DNA of 22,887 nucleotides from JANXYW01 sp031400455 (GCA_031400455.1 JANNPX010000036.1:1-22887); one strand, 5' to 3'. Shown: positions 15,734 to 22,887, counted from the stretch's first letter. Notes: generated by a model not told the origin, from the sequence alone. Numbers and translations: made by a program.

Positions 15734-17764
15734 TTACGGAGAGGCAATGGCGGACGCTGCCGGCTCGACGAGAAGCCAGCCCGCCATCTCCAGGTGCAGT
15801 GCCGAGCAGAACTCGGTGCAGTACAGGTTGAACGAACCCGGCTTGTCGGCTATGAAGTCGAAGTTACTCACCTCACCGGGATCCAGGCTCGACTGGATGT
15901 TGTAGTCCGCGATCGCGAACCCGTGCGTCGCGTCCTTCGTTTGCTCCACGTTCGTGATGTGCAGTACGACGCGATCGCCTTCCTTCACGCGAATCACATC
16001 CGGCGTGAAGTGGCTGCGCTGCGCCGACATCCAGATCTCCACCGTGTTGCCGTTGCGCTCGACCTTCTCGCCTCCGGCGACGATGGCATTGGCGCTCGCT
16101 TTCATCGTCAATACGTCAGTCCCCGGAGGGTAGACGTCGAGCGCCTTCAACTTGTCGGCCTTGATGATCTGTGTGTAGTGCGGCTCCGCATTGGGGATCG
16201 GCATGTCGGCGATGAGTTCCATCGTACCCTTGCCGCCCTTGAGGTCGATGAGCTGGAAGTTCTGGGGGTGCAGCGGGCCGACCGTCAGGAACCGATCGAT
16301 CGACCACTTGTTCAGCGCCACGAGGTACTTGTCGTCGGGGCTGATCGTGTCACCTTCGGTGATTGCCAGGTGACCGATGTTGTAGTTCACCGGAATCTTT
16401 TCGATCAGCGTGAACGGAGCCTCGCCGGTCTTCACGACATCATCGCCGAGTGTGAACTTCGCGACGGCACTCTCAAGGAACATGCTTGTGTAGCCGTGAC
16501 CCTGGCTGTCGAACTGCGTGTGCAGCGGGCCCGCACCCAACTCGACCTGGGCGGCGACGACGGAATCGAACTTGATGATCGGCACGCCGAAGGCGTCGGT
16601 ACCCTCGAAGTCCTTGTTCTCCGCGGCTATCTTGACTTTGTTGAAGTCGTAGATCGTCACGTTCGGATCCAGTTTGCCGCCAACCACCAGGTAGCGGCCG
16701 GATGGGTCGACGTCGATGCCGTGAGGGCTCTTCGGCTCCGGGATGAGGTACAGCACGCCTTCCGCAGCGGCCGTCGCCATCGAAAGCTGGTTGATGCCGT
16801 TGACCTTCGTGGCCTTGCCGGCCTTGACCAGCTCCTCGGCCTTCTTCCAGTTGATGGCGTGCAGATAGTCGAAGTTGTTCTGCGACGCGCCCGCCTCCAT
16901 GGACTCGCCGCCCTCGGAGTTTCCGCCCGTCGCCATCTCGGTGTTGAACGAGCCGATGAAACCCCAGCCGTCGCTGACCTTCTTGCCGGCGTCAGCGAGG
17001 TCCTGGCTGTACGGCGGGAGCTCGATCTGGAAGCTCTCATCAAGGTTCAGCCGGCCGGTCGCCTGGTCGATCTTCAGCCACGACGAGGCGCCGCGGAACT
17101 TCTCCTTGTAGTCCTTCAGGTCAGCGTAGCTGCCCGAAGGCCACGGCTCCGGGAACTTCGACGAGACGTGGACGTAGTCGGAGTTCGGCGTCACGAACAT
17201 GCCGCCGTGAGACGTCTGGATGTTTGGCACCGGCACGATCTGCTTGGTGCGGAAGTCGCGCAGATCGATGAACGCGACACGTCCGTTCGCCCGGTCCTGT
17301 ATGTACAGGTAGCGGCCGTCGTATTCACCGCCGGTCTCGCTGATGGCGGGGTGGTGCGTGTCGCCCCAGGTCAGAGTCGTGCCGGGGGGGTTCCCCTCCT
17401 TGAGAATCGTGTCGCCCCAGTCGGCGCCGTAACCATATCCCTGCCACGGCTCTGGCGTGAACACGCCGATTTCCTTGAGGATGCGCATCGAAGGTAGGCC
17501 GATGGCCAGGACTTGTCCTGCATGACCGCCCGATGCGAACATCACATAGTCGTCCTTCTTGCCGGGCGCGACGTACTGCTGCAATGCGTGGCGCATGTCA
17601 TCGGGAGACAGGCCCCGCTCGTCGGCGATGGATTGGAGATCCGTCCCTCCGCCATTCGAAGACGATTTCTTTTCGTCGCCGCAGCCGACGCTGGCCGCCG
17701 CAGCCAACCCCAGCGTGAGCGCCAGTCCGAGCACCAGTGCGTACCGTGGGCGTTTCTTCTGCAT
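15734..17764 (-). CDS. nosZ: Nitrous oxide reductase NosZ, clade II, Sec/lipoprotein type
   Basis: NosZ reduces N2O to N2 outside the cytoplasmic membrane. Numbering is from the ATG at 17764, chosen because GGGGAGGAG lies just upstream; an earlier ATG at 17779 sits ahead of that site. The 676-residue protein starts with a Sec-type signal ending in SVGC (C28), a plausible but imperfect lipobox, with no twin-arginine motif, as in clade II enzymes. The beta-propeller carries the seven CuZ histidines H137, H138, H186, H348, H415, H465 and H499. The C-terminal cupredoxin domain has the CuA ligands H614, C649, C653, H657 and M660 in YCTEFCSALHLEM. All copper ligands are present, so the enzyme should be active. 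nosD, nosF and nosY follow on the same strand, and a cupredoxin gene is divergent. The upstream region carries GGNCC dyads. Confidence 0.97.
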   Translation of the reverse strand: MQKKRPRYALVLGLALTLGLAAAASVGCGDEKKSSSNGGGTDLQSIADERGLSPDDMRHALQQYVAPGKKDDYVMFASGGHAGQVLAIGLPSMRILKEIGVFTPEPWQGYGYGADWGDTILKEGNPPGTTLTWGDTHHPAISETGGEYDGRYLYIQDRANGRVAFIDLRDFRTKQIVPVPNIQTSHGGMFVTPNSDYVHVSSKFPEPWPSGSYADLKDYKEKFRGASSWLKIDQATGRLNLDESFQIELPPYSQDLADAGKKVSDGWGFIGSFNTEMATGGNSEGGESMEAGASQNNFDYLHAINWKKAEELVKAGKATKVNGINQLSMATAAAEGVLYLIPEPKSPHGIDVDPSGRYLVVGGKLDPNVTIYDFNKVKIAAENKDFEGTDAFGVPIIKFDSVVAAQVELGAGPLHTQFDSQGHGYTSMFLESAVAKFTLGDDVVKTGEAPFTLIEKIPVNYNIGHLAITEGDTISPDDKYLVALNKWSIDRFLTVGPLHPQNFQLIDLKGGKGTMELIADMPIPNAEPHYTQIIKADKLKALDVYPPGTDVLTMKASANAIVAGGEKVERNGNTVEIWMSAQRSHFTPDVIRVKEGDRVVLHITNVEQTKDATHGFAIADYNIQSSLDPGEVSNFDFIADKPGSFNLYCTEFCSALHLEMAGWLLVEPAASAIASP

Positions 17765-17834
17765 GGTTCTCCTCCCCATGAACTCGACCTACTGTGTCAG
17801 GAATCATCTTGGGCTCTCACCCTGCTGAGCCATA

Positions 17835-17848
17835 GGTCCGAGTGGCCC
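17835..17848. promoter_or_regulatory. GGNCC-N4-GGNCC operator candidate in nosZ/cupredoxin divergent region
   Basis: GGTCCGAGTGGCCC, followed by TA, lies 71 bp upstream of the nosZ ATG and 117 bp upstream of the cupredoxin TTG. It has the same half-site spacing as the sites near 5257 and 19823. A weaker copy, GGGCCATTCGGCAC (17879-17892), is closer to the cupredoxin gene and about 20 bp ahead of a -10-like TACTAT (17913-17918). No FNR-type TTGAT-N4-ATCAA box was found in this region. The role is inferred. Confidence 0.45.
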
Positions 17849-17964
17849 TAGGCTCGACGTGCCATGTCCGGCGTTGGTGGGCCATTCGGCACGTTTGCCA
17901 GGCAGCGGCCGCTACTATGGTGGCAGCGTTGGTGGAGTTACGAGCGTGACGAGAGGAGCAACCA

Positions 17965-18420
17965 TTGGAGAAATATGTTTCCCGGGTCTGGTGGAAGGGT
18001 GCGGCAGGCATGGGAGCGATCCTGCTGGCCGTAACGCTCGTCGGCTGCGGTGGCGGCGACGACGACAGCAACGGCGGTCAGCCGACCTCGGCCGCGACAG
18101 CTGCAGCCACCGCTAAAGGCGACGCCGTGCCGGTCAGCAACGATCTGAAACTGATCTCGAAGAACACGCTGTTCGACAAGTCCAAGCTGCGTGCCAAAGC
18201 GGGGGAAATCACGCTCACGCACGACAACCAGGACGGCGGCATTATCCACAACGTGCACGTCTACAAGGGCAAGGACGCCAAGGGTGAGTCCATCGCCATG
18301 ACCGAACTCGAGGCGGGGCCTGGCGTGCAGACTCTGAAGCTCAATCTTCAAGCGGGCACGTACTTCTTCGTGTGTGATTCGCACCCCGCGACAATGTTCG
18401 GAACGCTCACGGTCGAGTAG
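17965..18420 (+). CDS. Cupredoxin (blue-copper) lipoprotein, TTG start
   Basis: This is a 151-residue exported small copper protein. A hydrophobic signal ends in TLVGC (C28), a good lipobox, followed by a Gly/Asp/Ser/Thr/Ala-rich linker (29-52) and a cupredoxin domain (about 58-151). Type 1 copper ligands are H95 (IIHNVHVY) and C137, H140, M144 in CDSHPATM. The start is TTG at 17965, since GAGAGGAG (17951-17958) is six bases away and no in-frame ATG precedes the signal. Its divergent position beside nosZ, on the same cell face, suggests it passes electrons to the CuA site of NosZ, replacing a cytochrome c; this is inference. A strong hairpin follows at 18474-18505. Confidence 0.88.
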   Translation: MEKYVSRVWWKGAAGMGAILLAVTLVGCGGGDDDSNGGQPTSAATAAATAKGDAVPVSNDLKLISKNTLFDKSKLRAKAGEITLTHDNQDGGIIHNVHVYKGKDAKGESIAMTELEAGPGVQTLKLNLQAGTYFFVCDSHPATMFGTLTVE

Positions 18421-18473
18421 CAGCACCGCAGACGGAGGCTCGCTGAGACGAGCCCGTCACATCGAAGACATGC

Positions 18474-18505
18474 AGAGAGCGGCTGGAGTACTCCGGCCGC
18501 TCTCT
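18474..18505 (+). terminator. Intrinsic-type terminator after the cupredoxin gene
   Basis: AGAGAGCGGC (18474-18483) pairs perfectly with GCCGCTCTCT (18496-18505). The inner part GGAGTACTCC is itself self-complementary, giving an almost continuous 15-bp stem. TCTTCTTC follows on the plus strand, a modest pyrimidine tail. It lies between convergent genes (stops at 18420 and 18538), so it may also stop transcription arriving on the minus strand. Confidence 0.75.
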
Positions 18506-18537
18506 TCTTCGTGCAGATGGTGGGGATCCGTGGTGTG

Positions 18538-18831
18538 TCAGGTTCCCGGGTGTTCGACCTGGCGCATCATCACGCCGCCCGGCATCGCGTGCCATGTGCG
18601 CGAGATCCTCGGCATGGCCTCCGCCACGTCGAGATCCTTGCACCCGCTCGGCATCTCGAGCGTGAACTCCTCAGCCTGGCTGCGCTCGCCGCTCGCTATG
18701 CCTGCCCGCATCGCTGATTGCAGCGCAGCTTCATCGCACGAAGCGGAGCCACCAGACGCCCACACAAACGCGCCTGCGAAAAGCGCAATCAGGATCAGCG
18801 CGCCCGCGCCTGCCGACAGCATCCACCGCAT
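18538..18831 (-). CDS. Small exported or membrane-anchored protein of unknown function
   Basis: I do not recognise this 97-residue protein. From the ATG at 18831 it has an N-terminal hydrophobic segment (about 4-27, LSAGAGALILIALFAGAFVWA) that is a signal peptide or anchor. A polar part of about 70 residues follows, with two cysteines (in SASCDE and SGCKDL) that could form a disulfide outside the membrane. The ATG at 18831 is preferred because GGAGG (minus strand, 18841-18845) is nine bases upstream; an ATG at 18840 abuts that site. It is convergent with the cupredoxin gene and shares its hairpin. The coding call rests on the ribosome site and sensible composition; no family was identified. 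Confidence 0.55.
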   Translation of the reverse strand: MRWMLSAGAGALILIALFAGAFVWASGGSASCDEAALQSAMRAGIASGERSQAEEFTLEMPSGCKDLDVAEAMPRISRTWHAMPGGVMMRQVEHPGT

Positions 18832-19002
18832 TCCTGCCATCCTCCGTTCTTGCGAGCCGCCTGTCTGCGCGAATCCGACCGAATCAAACTCGCGTGCCGG
18901 GCCACCGGCCTCAGCTTACCGTGCATGCCGACATCGACTGCAGTCGACCAGATATGCCCGCACCCGCTGCCGCGTGCCGATTTGATCCCATCGATCCAGG
19001 AT

Positions 19003-19263
19003 TCATCCGCATTGTGGCCCCTTCGGCCGGTCGACCGGGTTCAGCAGTACCAGGCCGCAGCGTCCGCAGTGATTTGCGCCTGCGGGTGGCAGCGCGACGC
19101 CACACGCCGGGCAGGCCGTCGCAAGCCGGGTCTCGCAGTGCGCGCAGAATTGCCAGTCGGGCTGCAAGTGCTCGCGGCACGCGCTGCATTCATTGCCGAG
19201 CACACGGAACGCGACGGACGCGCGCTCCCGCCGGTCTGTCTCGCCGTCATTCGCTTCGGTCAT
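19003..19263 (-). CDS. Double zinc-ribbon protein
   Basis: This is an 86-residue protein with four Cys-x-x-Cys knuckles in order: CSAC, CAHC, CPAC and CGRC. They form two zinc ribbons, as in the DZR family. About 25 N-terminal residues are polar and probably flexible. The ATG at 19263 has GGAGG five bases upstream; an in-frame ATG at 19341 lacks this. It lies 49 bp downstream of the degenerate receiver gene on the same strand and may be in its operon. Such small ribbons bind protein, nucleic acid or zinc; nothing in the sequence tells which. Confidence 0.7.
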   Translation of the reverse strand: MTEANDGETDRRERASVAFRVLGNECSACREHLQPDWQFCAHCETRLATACPACGVALPPAGANHCGRCGLVLLNPVDRPKGPQCG

Positions 19264-19312
19264 GGTCGCCTCCGATACGGCCGGTATTCCATCGCTCGCC
19301 GGACGGCTCGCA

Positions 19313-19717
19313 TCATCCCACGACAGGGCGAATGTCCGCAACGGCGGCGAGCAGCCGGTCGGCGAGCCCGGCCGATCCGATCTCCTTGAGCAGATAGCCG
19401 TCGAATCCGAGAGCGCGCCACGGTAGCCAGTCCCCCGGGCTGTGCCGCGTCAGGTGCGCGATCGCGAGCGGGCGCCGTTCCGATTGCAGGGACGCGAGTT
19501 CGGCCAGCAGCGATCGCGCACGATGCGGCGGATGGGTGCCTGCAAGCACAACCTGTGGCTGATGTTCAAGCAGAGCCGTCGTGTGGTCCGGTCTGGCATC
19601 CGCGATGACGTGCAGTCGCGGCGACTGACGCAGCACCTGCTGAAGCGCGTCGCGGACGCCGTCCTCGTCAACCACGAGAACCCGCAACTGGGCCGGATTC
19701 GGATCGTTCGCCATCAT
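19313..19717 (-). CDS. Stand-alone receiver-like protein lacking the phospho-acceptor Asp
   Basis: This 134-residue protein has a receiver fold and no output domain. The acidic pocket is present in LRVLVVDEDGVRD (D17-E18-D19). The strand that normally ends in the phosphorylated Asp reads PQVVLAGTHPP, with G60 at that position. T90 and K111 (GYLLKEI) occupy the switch Thr and conserved Lys positions. It therefore looks like a pseudo-receiver that cannot be phosphorylated in the usual way. ATG codons at 19717 and 19714 are the likely starts, without a strong ribosome site; a TTG at 19756 is a longer option. The zinc-ribbon gene follows. The divergent nitroreductase and a GGNCC dyad (19823-19836) lie upstream. 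Confidence 0.68.
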   Translation of the reverse strand: MMANDPNPAQLRVLVVDEDGVRDALQQVLRQSPRLHVIADARPDHTTALLEHQPQVVLAGTHPPHRARSLLAELASLQSERRPLAIAHLTRHSPGDWLPWRALGFDGYLLKEIGSAGLADRLLAAVADIRPVVG

Positions 19718-19822
19718 ATCGCCGATCGCTGGCTCGTCGCGGCACTCGGCCAGCAACTGCTGTGCCAGATCAGCCTAGCGAGCACGACGTATCTGGCCAT
19801 CTGCCGATCGGCTCGGTAGTTT

Positions 19823-19836
19823 GGGCCGTTTGGGCC
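19823..19836. promoter_or_regulatory. GGNCC-N4-GGNCC operator candidate between receiver and nitroreductase genes
   Basis: GGGCCGTTTGGGCC, flanked by TTT and GAA, is a 9-bp direct repeat (TTTGGGCCG twice) that also reads as an imperfect dyad. It is 94 bp upstream of the nitroreductase ATG and about 106 bp upstream of the receiver start. Of the three copies it agrees best with the DosR-box outline, including TT and AA at the ends. Function is inferred. Confidence 0.5.
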
Positions 19837-19929
19837 GAACGGCGAGCTGTCCATCACGGAGGCACCGTCCTCGGCGTACACTCGAGGCACCGAACGACGG
19901 GCAATCCCACTAAACGAGGGCAGCACCAC

Positions 19930-20612
19930 ATGACCCCGGAACGAGTAGATCCATTCTTCGAAGTCCTGTATACGACCCGCGCTCTGCGGCGCCTTAAGCC
20001 CGATCCCGTGCCGGACGGCGTCCTGTTCCAGTTGATCGACGCCGCCATCCGCGCACCGTCGGGACAGAACGCCCAGGACTGGCGGTTCATCGTTGTGACA
20101 GATCCCGCATTGAAAGGGGTCATGCAAGCATCCGCGAACGCAGCGTGGACCCGATACCAGCCGCGATTCGCAGCGAATCCCGAATTGATGGACGAGTTGC
20201 CGCGCACCAAACGGCTTTCGCTGAAGTCGACAGCGCACCTCGCGGAACACGTGGGAACGCGCCGGCTGTGATCATCGTCTGCGGCTTGAAAGGACGGCAC
20301 TCGTCACCCGGCGGCAGCGTCTTCCCGGCGGTCCAGAACCTGCTCCTCGCCGCGCGCGCGTTGGGACTCGGAGCCTCGATCTTCCAGCTGGCGCTGTCGC
20401 CGGCAGTCATCGAGGAACTCGGCGTTCCGGACGAGTACCAGGCGTATTGTTCGATACCGGTCGGCTATCCGCTGGATCGGGCCGGTCCGGTACGCCGGCG
20501 ACCGGTGCGACAGGTCGCCTTCAAGGATCGCTGGGGTGAATCCTGGGACTTCGCGGAAGGTCAGCCGGAACAGGGCCTGCAAGACGAGTACAGCGCTGGC
20601 GGGGCCGAGTGA
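19930..20612 (+). pseudogene. Nitroreductase-family gene split by one frameshift
   Basis: The first part (ATG 19930, after GAGGG) encodes the FMN-binding nitroreductase start: YTTRALRRLKPDPVPDG and APSGQNAQDWRFIVV. It continues to HLAEHVG and then runs into a stop at 20269-20271. The family sequence continues in the next frame from 20256: NAPAVIIVCGLKG, then SSPGGSVFPAVQNLLLAARALGLG and PVGYPLDRAGPV, ending at 20612. The break is at GTGGGAAC (20251-20258); one extra G would restore a protein of about 227 residues, a normal family length. Both halves look well conserved, so either a recent mutation or a base missed in a G run is likely. Nitroreductases of this type use FMN and NAD(P)H; several belong to the mycobacterial DosR regulon. 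Confidence 0.82.
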
Positions 20613-20671
20613 TGGCTCAGGCACCGTGTCCTGGCAATGCACTGGCATAGCGTAGAGGAAGGAGCCACCGG

Positions 20672-21457
20672 ATGAATACGTACAGACGCAGGTGGTGGGC
20701 GATCGGCATGGTGGTGGTTTCGGCGGGAATGATGCTCTCCGCGACGGCTTGTGGCGACGAGAGTGAGGAGGCGCAGCCAACGCCAACGGCGGCGGCGGCG
20801 GCGACCGCCTCGGTCGTCGCGTCATCGACGCCGGCGGGCGCGTTCATCACGATCGACACGCCGGGAAAGGGCGCGACGGCGAAGGTGCCGTTCACCATGA
20901 GCGGCGGAGCGGACGTGTTCGAGGCGGTGTTGACCGTGGACGTGCTCGACTCGGCGGGCAAGACGCTGTGCGTACGACGCATCATGGCGACGTCGGGCAC
21001 CGGGACGCCCGGCACGTGGGAGACGACCATGGCGATCCCGCCACCGGACGCGCCGAAGGACGTCATTGTACGGGGGTATTCGTTCAGCCCGAAGGACGGG
21101 GCGACCGAAAACCTCGTGCAGCACGGCGTTACGCTTTCGATCGACCGTCCGGCGATCTTCATCAGGTCACCGGCTTGCGGAGCGAAGCTCGCGCCCGGCT
21201 CGACGCTGGCGGTAGAGGGGCGGGCACTGGTGTTCGAAGCGGCGCTTGTGGTCGAGCTGCGGGATGCGTCCGGAGCGGCGCTCGTGACGCAGAACGTGAT
21301 GGCCTCGGACGGGACGGAGGAGTCGGATTTCACGGCGAACCTCGTGCTCCCGCCAACGCTCCCATCCGGGTTCTACGATCTGGTCGCGCTCAACTACAGC
21401 GCGCGCGACGGTGCGATCGAGAACGAGTTCTCGATGCAGATCGTGGTGGAGCCGTAG
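20672..21457 (+). CDS. Lipoprotein with two tandem Gmad2-like domains
   Basis: This is a 261-residue exported protein. The signal ends in SATAC (C27), followed by an acidic and then Ala/Thr/Pro-rich linker (28-55). Two similar immunoglobulin-like units follow, about 57-155 and 160-261. Each has the pattern IxIxxPxxGAxxxxxxxxxxGxAxVFEAxLxVxxxDxxG then a short Phe/Trp-containing strand and a G-A-x-E-N near the end (GATEN at 143-147; GAIEN at 247-251). This is the Gmad2 pattern, first described in the spore germination lipoprotein GerM. GGAAGGAG seven bases ahead fixes the ATG. Its role is probably binding at the outer membrane face or cell wall; the partner is unknown. The P450 gene follows after 166 bp with its own ribosome site. 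Confidence 0.8.
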   Translation: MNTYRRRWWAIGMVVVSAGMMLSATACGDESEEAQPTPTAAAAATASVVASSTPAGAFITIDTPGKGATAKVPFTMSGGADVFEAVLTVDVLDSAGKTLCVRRIMATSGTGTPGTWETTMAIPPPDAPKDVIVRGYSFSPKDGATENLVQHGVTLSIDRPAIFIRSPACGAKLAPGSTLAVEGRALVFEAALVVELRDASGAALVTQNVMASDGTEESDFTANLVLPPTLPSGFYDLVALNYSARDGAIENEFSMQIVVEP

Positions 21458-21623
21458 CCGTGGACGAGACCGCCGGTCGTACGGTCAGGCCGGGGGCCCG
21501 GTCGACGTAGGGGACATCGCCGTTCCACCATCGTGCCGTTCGGAGCGGCTCAAAGACGTCAGGCTCCAATAGGCGATCTGCTAGCCTTCCACTAATCACT
21601 CACACGGCGCAGGAGGTCGGGCC

Positions 21624-22841
21624 ATGACATCAGCGAACGACACTGGCGTGCCTACAGGGGTGGCGGCCACCGCGCTCGATCCGGCGTATCAGCATGATCC
21701 GGACCCGGTGCATGACACGCTGCGCGAGCGCGAGCCCGTACATCACGACAAGGTGCTGCACCGCTGGCTCCTGACGGCGCACGATGATGTCGACGCGCTA
21801 CTGCGTGACCGATCGCTGTCGGCAGACCCAAGGAAGGGCGCACCCGACACGTTCATGGCCGCATTCATCAACCCGACCGGCCGCGAGCCAAGCATTCTCC
21901 TCATGGATCCACCGGAGCACACGCGCTTGCGCGGCCTCATCTCGAAGGCGTTCACGCCGCGGGCGATCGAGCAGATGGCACCCAGAATCGAGGAGATCGC
22001 AGCGAATCTGCTCGATGCCGTGGCTGGCGGCGACGGATTCGACCTGATTGCAGCGTTCGCCGGCCCGCTTCCGACGATCGTCATCGCGGAGATGCTTGGC
22101 GTCGACCCGGCAGACCGTTTGGATTTCAAGCGCTGGTCGGACCACGGCGTGATGGCCTTCGACCCGCTGCTCTCAGCGGAAATGCGGGAGCAGGTTGCCG
22201 CGTCGTCTGCGGAACTCGAAGCGTATTTCCGCCGCGAGATCGCAGACCGCCGCGCGACACCGCGTGCGGACCTCATCTCGGCGATGATCGCCGCGGAAGA
22301 AGGCGGCGTCCGCATGACGGACGACGAGTTGGTGACCATGTGCAGCCTCCTGCTCGCCGCGGGGAATGTCACAACGACCGATCTCATCGGCAACGGCACG
22401 CTGGCGCTGTTGCGCAATCCCGACGAACTGCGGAAGTTGCGCGACGCTCCTTCGCTGATCAAGAACGCCGTCGAAGAGATGCTTCGCTACGACTCGCCCG
22501 TGACCGAAACCGGACGCATCCCGTTGGATGGCACCGAGATACGCGGTTGCCCGATCAGTGGCGGCGAGTCGCTCGTTCCCGTGCTCGCGGCGGCGAACCA
22601 CGACCCGGCTGTTTACGCAGAGCCACACCGCTTCGACATCTCACGCAAGGACACGCACCATCATTCGTTTGGCGGCGGCGTCCACTTTTGCCTGGGCGCT
22701 CCGCTGGCCCGGCTCGAGGCGCAAATTGCGTTGACCGCACTGGTGCAGCGCTTCCAAGGGCTACGATTGGCCGATGCGGCGCTGGAGTACCGGCACATTC
22801 CCGGATTCCGCGGACTGGTGCGTTTGGACGTGCTCATATAG
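21624..22841 (+). CDS. Cytochrome P450
   Basis: This is a 405-residue soluble bacterial P450 that would insert oxygen into an organic substrate. The I-helix oxygen-activation motif is AGNVTTTD (246-253), the ExxR pair is E285/R288 (EEMLR), and the heme loop is FGGGVHFCLGAPLARLE (349-365) with heme ligand C356. The acidic residue usual after AGx (AGHET) is Val249 here, while both threonines are kept. MDPPEHTRLRGLISKAFTPR (94-113) is the typical C-helix segment with heme-propionate contacts. AGGAGG seven bases ahead supports the ATG at 21624. No ferredoxin or reductase gene is next to it, so electrons must come from a partner encoded elsewhere. The substrate is not predictable. Confidence 0.93.
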   Translation: MTSANDTGVPTGVAATALDPAYQHDPDPVHDTLREREPVHHDKVLHRWLLTAHDDVDALLRDRSLSADPRKGAPDTFMAAFINPTGREPSILLMDPPEHTRLRGLISKAFTPRAIEQMAPRIEEIAANLLDAVAGGDGFDLIAAFAGPLPTIVIAEMLGVDPADRLDFKRWSDHGVMAFDPLLSAEMREQVAASSAELEAYFRREIADRRATPRADLISAMIAAEEGGVRMTDDELVTMCSLLLAAGNVTTTDLIGNGTLALLRNPDELRKLRDAPSLIKNAVEEMLRYDSPVTETGRIPLDGTEIRGCPISGGESLVPVLAAANHDPAVYAEPHRFDISRKDTHHHSFGGGVHFCLGAPLARLEAQIALTALVQRFQGLRLADAALEYRHIPGFRGLVRLDVLI

Positions 22842-22887
22842 GCGGCACGCGGCCCTTCACTTCGGAGGCGCCGGGGCGGCCGGCGGC

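Noticed and set aside
15794..17497. Long open frame on the plus strand across nosZ
   Set aside because: It is antisense to a fully motif-supported nosZ, is rich in Arg/Val/Asp from reversed codons, and has no ribosome site or family motif.
17765..17964. Search for an FNR/CRP-type box upstream of nosZ
   Set aside because: No TTGAT-N4-ATCAA or close variant was found. GGCTC-N10-GAGCC at 17812-17831 was seen, but its arms are only 5 bp and it recurs nowhere else.
18898..18911. GGGCCACCGGCC-like sequence upstream of the small exported protein
   Set aside because: The half-sites are 8 bp apart instead of 9 and the flanks do not match, so it was not counted with the GGNCC sites.

Overview
The window is GC-rich bacterial chromosome that looks like a member of the Chloroflexota or a similar Gram-positive-type or monoderm lineage. 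This is an inference from content, not a proven placement. The pointers are a clade II, Sec/lipoprotein-type nitrous oxide reductase, a lipoprotein with two Gmad2-like domains, a class III cyclase behind a helical-repeat region, and a pairing of a universal stress protein with an APH/AAA kinase fusion. No rRNA, tRNA, CRISPR array, insertion sequence or phage gene was seen.

Layout. 1-1236 (+) is the 3' part of a class III nucleotide cyclase. 1252-1842 (-) is a VOC/glyoxalase-fold enzyme, divergent from a carboxymuconolactone-decarboxylase-like protein (2043-2681) and a nucleoside phosphorylase (2717-3466). Then come a stand-alone degenerate receiver (3538-3921), a PAP2-type membrane phosphatase/transferase (4010-4870) and what may be the broken 3' end of an ABC solute-binding-protein gene (4889-5035, -). 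A universal stress protein (5343-5849) and an APH-like/P-loop kinase fusion (5892-7442) follow. An SDR dehydrogenase (7501-8259) is on the minus strand.

The core is a minus-strand nitrous oxide reduction locus, 17764 down to 8558: nosZ, a long intercistronic hairpin, an unusual nosD with an extra N-terminal membrane domain, nosF and nosY in 4-bp overlaps, then a MacB/LolD-type ABC ATPase and an FtsX-type permease. A TTG-started cupredoxin lipoprotein gene (17965-18420) runs divergently from nosZ, ends at a strong hairpin, and could be an electron donor to NosZ. No nosR, nosL or cytochrome gene is visible here.

The right side holds a small exported protein (18538-18831, -), a zinc-ribbon protein (19003-19263, -), a second degenerate receiver (19313-19717, -), a nitroreductase split by one frameshift (19930-20612), a tandem Gmad2 lipoprotein (20672-21457) and a cytochrome P450 (21624-22841).

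The most interesting signal is a shared non-coding pattern, GGNCCG-N3-GGNCC-N-A. It lies upstream of the universal-stress/kinase pair (5257-5270), in the nosZ/cupredoxin divergent region (17835-17848) and in the receiver/nitroreductase divergent region (19823-19836). It has the same 5-4-5 spacing as the mycobacterial DosR box, and the genes beside it (universal stress protein, an Rv2004c-type kinase fusion, a nitroreductase) are the kinds of genes found in the DosR dormancy regulon. I infer a DosR-like low-oxygen or NO regulon that may include nitrous oxide respiration.
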